A stretch of DNA of 64,000 nt from DASRDR01 sp963812945 [NCBI: uncultured Candidatus Rokubacteria bacterium]. GTDB taxonomy: Bacteria > Methylomirabilota > Methylomirabilia > Rokubacteriales. The stretch is taken from assembly GCA_963812945.1 (NCBI GenBank), contig CAWEXD010000012.1, positions 372,001 through 436,000 of the forward strand. The letters run 5' to 3'. Below, one piece after another: positions 56,993 to 64,000 of this stretch (the first letter of the stretch is position 1; every line of letters begins with the position of its first letter). The notes beneath the pieces were generated by a model. It ran no database searches. It was not told the origin of the DNA and saw only the letters and a list, made by a program, of their open reading frames with translations. The position numbers and the translations under genes were made by a program.

Positions 56993-59125
56993 TCAGTGTA
57001 GCGCGATCAGCTTCGAGTAGGACTCGTACCGGCTCTGGATGCCGCTGACGTACTTGACGGGCTCCCCGCAGCGGCAGTAACCGTGCCGCGCCACTCGCGC
57101 GAACCGGGGCTTGGCGAGGAGCGGCATCGCCTTCTCGACGTGGCCGAACCAGCGGTTCGGATCCAGCTTGAGGTCGGCGGCCAGCCGGCGTCCGTCGGCC
57201 ACGTGGCCGGGCCCGCAGTTGTACGAGGCGAGCCCGAAGCGGAGGCGGTCCTGCTCGTCGATCTCCGGCTCCCGGTACATCGCGACGTAGCGCGCGAGCA
57301 GCTTCGCCCCCGCGTGGATGCCCTGCTCCGGCTGCCGCACGTCGCCGACGTCGAGCTCCCGCGCCGTCCGCGGCATCACCTGCATCAAGCCCTGCGCTCC
57401 CGCCCAGCTCCGCGCCCGCGGGTCGAAGCGGGACTCCTGGAACATCTGAGACGTGACGAGCCTCCAGTCGAGCTCGTACATCGTCGCATATTTCTTGACC
57501 AGCGGGTCGTAGGGCGAGAGGCTGCCGGCCTGGTCCGACCGGTCCTCGCTGGTCGCCGCCCGCATGTGCCGCTGGTTCTTGAAGTACTTGGTCATCGTGA
57601 TGTTGTAGAAGGTGCTCCGGTAGATCCGCCGGATGAACCGGTCGGCGACCGCCTTGAGACGGGGCTGGTCCTTCCGGAGCATCCAGGCGATGTCCCGGGG
57701 GTCGCCGATGGGGCCCGCCGAGCGGATCGCGTCGCTGAAGGTCAGCTCGAGGTCGACGATGTTCGAGTCGGCGACCGTCGCGGTGTGCCGGCCCTCCCCG
57801 ACGGCGTCGAGGATGTCCTCGGTCTCCTCGTCCTCCGGAACCAGCTCCAGCTCGAATCCGTGCCGGGCCTGGAGGGGCGCGAGCGCCTGGTGGTAGCTCG
57901 ACGAGCGCCGCACCGCGATCTTCCGGCCCCGGAGGTCGGCCAGGCTCCGGGTGGTCCGGTCCTTCGCGGGCACGATCAGAAGCTCGCTGACCTTGTTGTA
58001 GGCCGACGTGAACGCGAACTCCCGGCTTCGCTCCGGCGTGATCGCGAGCCCCGCGGCGATCAGATCGCCCTTGCCCTCCCGGAGATAGGTGGACAGCTCC
58101 TCCCGCGACGGAGGGATCACCAGCTCGAGACGGACGCCGAGCGTGCGAGCGAACTCGCGGACGAGCTCGTACTCGAAGCCGAGCTCTTCGCCGCGGTGGA
58201 GGAAGTACGTCGTGCTCGAGTTGCGCGTCAGGACCCGGAGGGCCCCCCGCTTCCGGATGGCGTGGAGGTCGGCCCGCACGGGCCGATCCTTGTAGCCGGT
58301 CAGCGCCCGCTCCACGAGGAACGAGTCGAGGGCCGCCTTCAGCGCCGGGTTCTCCTTGCGAACCCCCCAGGCGATCGGGTCGCGCTCGGTCAGGGCGAAG
58401 GCCCCCTTCACCCCGGGCTCGAACGTCAAGGCCGCGTCCAGGATGTCCGAGTCGGCCACCGTGATGGCTTCCTCGCCGCGCGCCACCTTCTGGATCAGAT
58501 CGAACGTGTCCGCCGTCTCCCGCGCCGGCTTGATCTCGAGGCCCTTGACCCGCGACGCCAGCCGCGTGAGGGCTCCGGCGTACGAGCTCGAGGGACGGAC
58601 GGTCACGGTCTTCCCGGCCAGGTCTGCCGCCCGCCGGATGCTCCGGTCCGCCTTGGGAACCACCACCTGCTGCGACACGTAGCGGACCGGCCGGGTGAAG
58701 GCGATCTCCTGGGCGCGCTCGGGCGTGATCGCCAGCGAGCCCACGATCACGTCCCCGCGGCCGGCTCGGAGCGCCGGGATCAGCTGGCTCCGGTCGGACA
58801 CCACGACCGGGACGGCGCGGAGATCCAGCTTCCGCGCGAAGGTCACGGCGAGCGCGAGCTCCTCGCGCTTGGGGTCGCCCGCGCGCTGGAGGTGCTCGGG
58901 CGCGGTCACCAGCAGGCGGAGCACCCCCGCCTTCCGGATCGCGGGCAGGTCGCCGTTGGCGGCGGGGCCGGGCGTCTCGGCGGCCAGCGCCGGCGACCCG
59001 AGCGGGCCGAGGCTCGACCACGCCGCGGCGAGCGTCGCTAGCGAGAGGATCGCGATCCGGCCAGCGATCCGCGTGCTCACCGACGATGCCCGGGCGCCGC
59101 GAGGAGTCGAGCGGCTGACACCCAT
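56993..59125 (-). CDS. MltF-like membrane-bound lytic transglycosylase with two SBP_bac_3 domains
   Basis: 710-residue periplasmic protein: signal segment (RIAILSLATLAAAWSSLGPL), two consecutive SBP_bac_3 amino-acid-binding-type domains at about 62-285 (RKAGVLRLLVTAPEHLQRAG; VGSLAITPERAQEIAFTRPV) and 287-505 (RKRGALRVLTRNSSTTYFLH; AAGLAITPERSREFAFTSAY), and an SLT lytic transglycosylase domain from about 540 (VTSQMFQESRFDPRARSWAG, catalytic Glu in QES; GAQGLMQVMPRTARELDVGD). E. coli MltF has only one SBP domain, so this doubled sensor is notable. It cleaves peptidoglycan glycan strands, gated by ligand. Confidence 0.9.
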   Translation of the reverse strand: MGVSRSTPRGARASSVSTRIAGRIAILSLATLAAAWSSLGPLGSPALAAETPGPAANGDLPAIRKAGVLRLLVTAPEHLQRAGDPKREELALAVTFARKLDLRAVPVVVSDRSQLIPALRAGRGDVIVGSLAITPERAQEIAFTRPVRYVSQQVVVPKADRSIRRAADLAGKTVTVRPSSSYAGALTRLASRVKGLEIKPARETADTFDLIQKVARGEEAITVADSDILDAALTFEPGVKGAFALTERDPIAWGVRKENPALKAALDSFLVERALTGYKDRPVRADLHAIRKRGALRVLTRNSSTTYFLHRGEELGFEYELVREFARTLGVRLELVIPPSREELSTYLREGKGDLIAAGLAITPERSREFAFTSAYNKVSELLIVPAKDRTTRSLADLRGRKIAVRRSSSYHQALAPLQARHGFELELVPEDEETEDILDAVGEGRHTATVADSNIVDLELTFSDAIRSAGPIGDPRDIAWMLRKDQPRLKAVADRFIRRIYRSTFYNITMTKYFKNQRHMRAATSEDRSDQAGSLSPYDPLVKKYATMYELDWRLVTSQMFQESRFDPRARSWAGAQGLMQVMPRTARELDVGDVRQPEQGIHAGAKLLARYVAMYREPEIDEQDRLRFGLASYNCGPGHVADGRRLAADLKLDPNRWFGHVEKAMPLLAKPRFARVARHGYCRCGEPVKYVSGIQSRYESYSKLIALH

Positions 59126-59228
59126 CCGGATCGATTATCGGCGGCCCGGCGGCCGGAAGGGCCAGGAATTCGGACGGAGCAGGGCTCGCCGCCCGCGCGC
59201 CGGCAGGCTGCGACGGGCGTCCACGAGT

Positions 59229-62200
59229 CTACTCTCCGGCCACGATCGCGAACTCCACGCGACCTCCTGCATCCGGTGCCGGTGTCGGTGCGGCCGGCCC
59301 GGCGCCGGACGACGCTGGGCGCTCGACCCCCTCGTCGGTGACACGCGCCGCCGGGATTCCTTCGGCGGTGATCAGCCGCTCGCGCGTCGCATCCACGCGG
59401 CGGCGGCCGAGGTCGGCCAGCGAGGCATCGGGGGTGGGCTCGCGCTCGCGCAGGAGGGCCACCTGCTCCTCCGCGGTCGCGGGAACGGGAACGTCGGGGA
59501 GCTCTTGCTGGTAGTACGCGGCGAGGGCGGCGGCCCCGTCCGGCAGGCTCCGCTCCTTCTGGAGCGCCTCGAGCCGCGCCGTCACGGCGTCGTGCTTGAG
59601 GGCCTCGGCATCAGCGGGGCTGGGAACCGACGTCAGCGCCAGGTTTACAAAGGGCGAGCGGCGCAGGACGTCGGCCACCCGGATCAGGTGCTCCTCCATG
59701 GCGGGCGACAGCACTGCGCTGCCGGCGGCGAAGGTCACCGGCTCCACCTTGGGCGCCTCGACCTCCGCGGCCTTCTCGTCACTCTTCTCGCCCCTCGAGA
59801 ACAACCGGCCGATGGCCTTGAAGGGCGCGGTCACGACGTTGGCCAGTACATTCTTGATGGCCGTCCAGATGGCGTCGCCGAGGGACAGTTTCGGATCGTT
59901 GAGGGGACCGGTGACGGGCACGTTGACGCGAATGTCACCCCGCTGGTCCTTGATCAGCGCGACGATCAGCCCGAGGGGCAGCCCGATCCGCCGTTTCACC
60001 TCGTCGGTGGCGCTGGCCGGCGCCACCTGGAGCTGTTGAACGACGAGCTCATTGTCGGCGGACAGCTGATTGCCGTCGAGCTTGACGCGGAACTTGTACT
60101 GGAGCTCCCCCTGCTTGATGACCCATCCGGTCGCTGCCACCGCGTACGGATCGACGCTGGGGAGCTTGAAGCTCCGCAGCTCCCCGACGAGGTCGACGGC
60201 GGCCGGCGCTCCGAGGGGACCGATCTCGCCCCGGATGTCGAGGCCCGCGTCCCCGCCCACGACGCTCTGGAGCGCGAGCTTGGCGCGGCGGTCGGGCCGG
60301 TTCCCGAAGTCGGTGACGGTCAGCTCGAGCCGCGACAGGTCCTGCGAGAAGGCGGGCTGAGTGGTCCGGTCCAGGAAGCGGATCGCGCCGTCCTCGATGC
60401 GGACCTTGCCGAACTCGAGCCGCATCGTCTCGAGCAGGCTCTTCGGCTGCGCCTCGGCGGAGGCGGCGCGAGGCTTCGGCGCTGGCTCCGGCGGCGGCTC
60501 CCGTTCCGTCCCGCGCGGGGTGAACAGTCGGCGCAGGTTGAACGACCCGTCCGCGGCGCGCTCGATTTCCACGCGGGGGCGTCGAAAGCCGGCGCTGACG
60601 AGCGTCGCGCGCCGGGGCCAGTCGAAGTCGATGCCCCGGACCTCCATGTGCTCGACCCGGATTGCCGGCCGCGCGGCCCCCGGCTCCCGGATCTCGACGT
60701 CCCGCCCCCAGCTGTCGCCCTTGGACTGCGCGACGAAGACGCCGTTCCGCACCGCGATGCGGTTCTTGCTGTCGCCGCTGAACCGGCCCGACAGGAGCGC
60801 GGGGATCGGAATGTAACCCTGGTACGGCGCCACCGGCGCGTCGCGCAGCGTGACGGCCAGCTCCGTGTCGAAGGGAGACACGGTCATCGGCCCCTTGAGC
60901 TCGAGGCGCCCGCCGCCCGGCATCCCTGTCGACAGCGCGAGGGTCGCCGGCCCCCGCACCGGCCACGTGAAGCCGTCGAAGCGCGCCTGGAGGTCCATGA
61001 GCGCGAGCCGCACCGTCGGCGCCGCCCGCTCGTCGACCCAGAGGACGCGGCTCGGCGCCAGCGTGGCCCGCTCGACGTGGATCTGGTGGAAGCCCCGCGC
61101 GAGCTCTCGCATCACCGGGAACAGGGTGCGGCGCTGCGGCTGGCCGGGCGGTTGGGCCGGCGGGGCGGGGGTCGCGGGCGCCGGGCCCGTGGTCGCGGGC
61201 GCCGGCCCGGCCGCGCCGGACGGGGCAGCCGGGGCCGCGGCGCGCGCGGCCTTCGGGGTGAACATCTCCACCAGGTCGATCACCCCGCGGGCGTCCCGGC
61301 GCACCTTGAGGTCGAGGCCTTCCAGCGCCACGCTCCCCACCGTCAGGGTGCGGGCAATGATGTCGGCTTCCTTGATCTCCACGGCCAGCCGGGACGCGGA
61401 GACGAACGGATCGGCGCCGCCCACGGCAGCGAACGCCTCGCCATCCAGTGCAAGGGTGCCGGCGAGCGTGGCCTTCAGCAGCTGCTCGGCGTCGCTATCG
61501 ACATCCGCGGTGAGTGCCAAGCTGAACCTCCCGCCTGTCGGGCGATACGGGGTCCCCATGGGGATGTAGACGTACGGATTCAGGCGCTGCGTCTCGAACC
61601 CCTCGACGGACACCCGGGCGGCGAATCGAAGCGGCGCGAGCCGCAACGGGTCGGCGTCGACGGTGACGGGGGTCTCGTTGACCCGCGCCCGGACGGTCAG
61701 CCGGCCTTGTGCCGCGCCGGCCCGCGTCGTGACACCCCTCGCGTCGACGTCGAGCGGCTGCACGACCCACTCGGACGCCGGCGAGACGGCCCGGTCGTCG
61801 ACCTGCACGCGGCCGCGCTCGATGGCGAGGCGCTCCACCGTCACCGTCCAGCGACTCGCGGCAGGGCTCGGCTCCGGCGCCGGTTCCTTCGTCCCCGCGA
61901 AGAGATCCGAGAAGTTGAACTCGGCGGGGCCCGTGCGCACGATCCGGAGCGACGGCGCGGTCAGGGCGATCTCCAGGATGTGGACGTTGGAGCGCAGGAG
62001 CGCCGCCGGCGACAGGCGGACGTCGAACCGCTCGAACTCCGCGAAGGGCTCGGGACCCGGGCGGTCCGCCAGCCGGAAGCGCTTGATCGCCAGCCGGCCG
62101 GTGAACAGGTTCAGATCGATGTCCCCGATGGTCACGGCGCGGCCGGTGAGCCTGGGGATCCGATCCAGCGCGACCCGCCGGATGATCTCGGGCAGCGCCC

Positions 62201-62270
62201 ACAGGAGGCCGCCCACCAGGAGCAGCACCGAGGCGACGGCAATGAGGGTCAGCTTGCCGAAGCGGCTCAT
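59229..62270 (-). CDS. DUF748 (AsmA-like) giant envelope protein
   Basis: 1013-residue AsmA/DUF748-type protein. N-terminal anchor helix (LTLIAVASVLLLVGGLLWAL), repeated beta-taco segments such as RAVTIGDIDLNLFTGRLAIK and FQIHVERATLAPSRVLWVDE, and a Pro/Ala linker near 350-380. DUF748 core at about 640-830 (VDPYAVAATGWVIKQGELQY, GLPLGLIVALIKDQRGDIRV). The C-terminus has an OmpA-like strand VTFAAGSAVLSPAMEEHLIR. AsmA-like proteins bridge the periplasm to move phospholipids; that role is inferred. Probably own promoter. Confidence 0.85.
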   Translation of the reverse strand: MSRFGKLTLIAVASVLLLVGGLLWALPEIIRRVALDRIPRLTGRAVTIGDIDLNLFTGRLAIKRFRLADRPGPEPFAEFERFDVRLSPAALLRSNVHILEIALTAPSLRIVRTGPAEFNFSDLFAGTKEPAPEPSPAASRWTVTVERLAIERGRVQVDDRAVSPASEWVVQPLDVDARGVTTRAGAAQGRLTVRARVNETPVTVDADPLRLAPLRFAARVSVEGFETQRLNPYVYIPMGTPYRPTGGRFSLALTADVDSDAEQLLKATLAGTLALDGEAFAAVGGADPFVSASRLAVEIKEADIIARTLTVGSVALEGLDLKVRRDARGVIDLVEMFTPKAARAAAPAAPSGAAGPAPATTGPAPATPAPPAQPPGQPQRRTLFPVMRELARGFHQIHVERATLAPSRVLWVDERAAPTVRLALMDLQARFDGFTWPVRGPATLALSTGMPGGGRLELKGPMTVSPFDTELAVTLRDAPVAPYQGYIPIPALLSGRFSGDSKNRIAVRNGVFVAQSKGDSWGRDVEIREPGAARPAIRVEHMEVRGIDFDWPRRATLVSAGFRRPRVEIERAADGSFNLRRLFTPRGTEREPPPEPAPKPRAASAEAQPKSLLETMRLEFGKVRIEDGAIRFLDRTTQPAFSQDLSRLELTVTDFGNRPDRRAKLALQSVVGGDAGLDIRGEIGPLGAPAAVDLVGELRSFKLPSVDPYAVAATGWVIKQGELQYKFRVKLDGNQLSADNELVVQQLQVAPASATDEVKRRIGLPLGLIVALIKDQRGDIRVNVPVTGPLNDPKLSLGDAIWTAIKNVLANVVTAPFKAIGRLFSRGEKSDEKAAEVEAPKVEPVTFAAGSAVLSPAMEEHLIRVADVLRRSPFVNLALTSVPSPADAEALKHDAVTARLEALQKERSLPDGAAALAAYYQQELPDVPVPATAEEQVALLREREPTPDASLADLGRRRVDATRERLITAEGIPAARVTDEGVERPASSGAGPAAPTPAPDAGGRVEFAIVAGE

Positions 62271-62359
62271 GTCGGCGTGCTCACAACGTGGTCCTGCCGC
62301 CCGCTCATGCTCGGGTCGGACTGCTCCCTACCAGCAGATCACCGCTTCAGCGGAAGGTC

Positions 62360-62386
62360 AACGCGATCGAGGAGCCTGATCGCGTT
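62360..62386 (-). terminator. Hairpin downstream of the TMEM220 gene
   Basis: AACGCGATC (62360-62368), 9-nt loop, GATCGCGTT (62378-62386): perfect 9-bp stem, 12 bp past the stop on the minus strand, followed by TTGACCTT. Possible terminator for the MscS-TMEM220 operon. Confidence 0.5.
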
Positions 62387-62397
62387 CGGCCGGTCTC

Positions 62398-62754
62398 CTA
62401 TCGGGCCGGGCGGGCCCCGACCAGTGCGAGGACGGCCATCCAGGCCGCGACGATCAGGAGCCCGCCCATCTCCCGGGCCTCCTCCACCGGCTGGCTCTTC
62501 ATGGCGTAGGACTCAAAGAGATCCCCCACCGAGACCCGCCCGACGACGCCCGGCGCGAGGGCCGCGGCCCACCCGAGCGCGGCCAGGCCGACCGCCACGG
62601 GCGCCAGCCGGGGAAGGCGGCCGGCGAGCGAGAGCCCGCACGCCAGCGCGGCCAGGCCGTAGATCGCCATCCACCGGAGCGGATCGGGGTCGTTGTACTG
62701 GACGGCGACGGCGAAGAGGAACAGGATCGCCATCGCACCGGTCAGGACCCTCAT
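62398..62754 (-). CDS. TMEM220-family small membrane protein
   Basis: 118-residue protein with three or four helices. The diagnostic start FAVAVQYNDPDPLRWMAIYG is the TMEM220 box, followed by LAALACGLSLAGRLPRLAPV and a late MGGLLIVAAWMAVLALVGAR. ATGA overlap with the MscS stop, so translationally coupled. Function unknown in bacteria. Confidence 0.85.
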   Translation of the reverse strand: MRVLTGAMAILFLFAVAVQYNDPDPLRWMAIYGLAALACGLSLAGRLPRLAPVAVGLAALGWAAALAPGVVGRVSVGDLFESYAMKSQPVEEAREMGGLLIVAAWMAVLALVGARPAR

Positions 62755-64000
62755 GGGGTGCCCCCCGGTCGGGGCTCGGCGGTGGCGGCGGCCGCCGCCG
62801 CCGCCGACGCGGGCGCGCCCGGCGGCACGAAGACCGTCACCTGGCGGTGGGCGAAGTGGATGCCGGCCTCGTCGAAAGCCTGCTTGATCCGCTGGTACGC
62901 TTCCCGCATGATGACGAACTGTTCGCCGGGCTTGGCCGTGAACTTCGCCTTGACGAGCATGGCACTGTCTTCCATGGCCAGGACGCCCTGCGACTTGAGG
63001 GTCTGGAGGATGTGGGGACCCATCTCGGGGTCCGCCGCGAGCTCCTGGCCGATCTTCTTGATGATCTTCTTGACCTTCATGATGTCCGTGTCGTACGTCA
63101 GCCGGAACTCGAGCTTCTCGACGACCCAGTCGCGGCTCTGGTTGGTCATGCGCCGGATCGCCCCGTACGGCACGATGTTGACCGGACCCCGATGGTGGCG
63201 GAGCTGCATCGAGCGGATGCCGATCTTCTCCACCGTGCCCTTTGCGTCGCCGACGTCGATGTACTCGCCCAGCCGGAAGGCGTCGTCCATGAGGTAGAAC
63301 GCGCCCGAGATGATGTCCCGCACGAGCGTCTGAGCGCCGAAGCCCACCGCGAGCCCGACGACGCCGGCGCCGGCCAGGAGGGGCCCGATGTTGACCCCGA
63401 GGGCGGCGAAAACGGTCAGGACGCTCATGACGCAGACCACCGCGAAGATCGTCCCGCGAGCGAGCGGCAGCAGCGTCCTCATCCGGGACCCGCCGGTCCC
63501 TCCGATCTCGCCCGGATCGCTGACGCCCTTGGGGCCGGTCTCCTGCTCGAGCCGCCGGTCGATCGCCGTCTTCGCGAACTGCCACACGAGGTACGCCAGC
63601 AGAAGCGTCAGGCCGATATCGGTGAGCGCCCCGGTCACCCGGGCTCCGACGCCGCGGGCCGCGAGGCCCATCAGGTCGAGGTTCCACAGATTGACGATCA
63701 CCAGGACGCCCGCCACCGTGACCACGATGTGAACGGCCCGCTGCAGGACGGGCAGGAAGCTCGTCCGCGAGTCTGGGTGCCCGCCGGCTCCCATCTTCGC
63801 GGCCCCGCGCTCGAGCACCCGCCTGAGCGCCATGTCGGCCATCGGCATGGCGATCACGACGAGCAGGCTGAGGATCCCCGCGCGGCCCGTACGCACGCGC
63901 CCGCCCAGCTGCTCGATGGTGACGATCGCCAGGATGCCCAGGATGTACGCCGTCATCAGCGCGGGCCAGAGGTCGGCCAGGACCCGGCGGATGGTGCTGT
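62751..64000 (-). CDS. MscS-family mechanosensitive channel (5' end beyond window)
   Basis: At least 415 residues; the reading frame continues open to the right edge (visible upstream codons read STIRRVLADLWPALMTAYIL), so the true start lies outside. Membrane helices include LTDIGLTLLLAYLVWQFAKT and AVVCVMSVLTVFAALGVNIG. The MscS pore and upper domain: GPLLAGAGVVGLAVGFGAQT, LVRDIISGAFYLMDDAFRLG, GDAKGTVEKIGIRSMQLRHH, NIVPYGAIRRMTNQSRDWVV. It opens under membrane tension to release solutes in osmotic downshock. An Ala-rich C-terminal tail is encoded by a GCC-repeat stretch at 62787-62805. Confidence 0.92.
   Translation of the reverse strand, partial: STIRRVLADLWPALMTAYILGILAIVTIEQLGGRVRTGRAGILSLLVVIAMPMADMALRRVLERGAAKMGAGGHPDSRTSFLPVLQRAVHIVVTVAGVLVIVNLWNLDLMGLAARGVGARVTGALTDIGLTLLLAYLVWQFAKTAIDRRLEQETGPKGVSDPGEIGGTGGSRMRTLLPLARGTIFAVVCVMSVLTVFAALGVNIGPLLAGAGVVGLAVGFGAQTLVRDIISGAFYLMDDAFRLGEYIDVGDAKGTVEKIGIRSMQLRHHRGPVNIVPYGAIRRMTNQSRDWVVEKLEFRLTYDTDIMKVKKIIKKIGQELAADPEMGPHILQTLKSQGVLAMEDSAMLVKAKFTAKPGEQFVIMREAYQRIKQAFDEAGIHFAHRQVTVFVPPGAPASAAAAAAATAEPRPGGTP

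Noticed and set aside
56949-59021. A long alternate minus-strand frame within the MltF-like gene.
   Set aside because: It shares the strand but not the frame; the other frame carries two SBP domains and the SLT Glu motif.
57083-59041. Plus-strand 652-codon frame.
   Set aside because: Antisense to the MltF-like gene; no start signal or motif.
1-64000. CRISPR array, tRNA, rRNA, integrase or insertion sequence.
   Set aside because: No regularly spaced repeats, cloverleaf-type sequences or transposase motifs were found on reading the spacers; small RNA genes could still be missed by eye.

Overview
The window is a GC-rich, densely coded bacterial chromosome segment with no gap over about 300 bp lacking a gene or gene remnant. 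It has no tRNA, rRNA, CRISPR array, integrase or intact insertion sequence that I could find. Gene content includes two sugar ABC importers without ATPase genes, Tat-exported binding proteins, an F420-type luciferase-like oxidoreductase, an IorAB-type molybdenum hydroxylase, NIPSNAP and YCII proteins, PaaK, acetamidase, and many GTG starts. This suits an uncultured, metabolically versatile soil or sediment lineage such as Rokubacteria/Methylomirabilota; that placement is inference from style, not from a marker gene.

Layout. 0-5.5 kb: a secreted polysaccharide lyase-like protein, a decayed serine hydrolase gene, and a sugar ABC importer. 5.6-11.2 kb: an ECF42-type sigma factor with its DGPF/YCII partner and a matching promoter, four small NIPSNAP/ABM/DUF1579/membrane genes, and a divergent MocR regulator. 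11.3-23.8 kb: a protease propeptide remnant and a glycan block (GT2, Gfo/Idh oxidoreductase, AP-superfamily hydrolase, PaaK), then two divergent giant GT-C-like membrane proteins with paired discoidin domains and another Gfo/Idh protein. 23.8-32.7 kb: a BamE-like exported protein, two methyltransferases, and a five-gene oxidative run (2Fe-2S subunit, Mo subunit, LLM, VOC, SnoaL-like), plus YceI and a small repeat protein. 32.8-38.8 kb: a second sugar ABC importer with acetamidase, divergent from a GH51 arabinofuranosidase with back-to-back promoters. 38.8-46.3 kb: a YcaQ-like glycosylase, an EEP hydrolase, small exported proteins, a BON-DUF1207 outer-membrane protein, and an AtzG-like/amidase pair. 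46.3-50.9 kb: a GNAT / ATP-grasp / zincin run, two divergent peroxiredoxins and a thioredoxin-like protein. 51.1-54.7 kb: phnC-phnE-phnD plus a phosphonoacetate hydrolase. 54.7-64 kb: envelope genes (zinc-ribbon protein, lipoprotein, rhomboid, MltF-like lytic enzyme with two sensor domains, DUF748/AsmA-like giant, TMEM220, MscS running off the right edge).

How it works together. Most genes fall into short co-directional operons with 1-4 bp stop/start overlaps. Three functions stand out: uptake and cleavage of plant-type sugars (two importers, GH51, lyase), uptake and cleavage of a phosphonate (phnCED plus PhnA), and envelope glycan or peptidoglycan handling. The least explained parts are the twin GT-C/discoidin proteins, the zincin/ATP-grasp/GNAT operon, and two small exported proteins sharing an AKGFGE motif.
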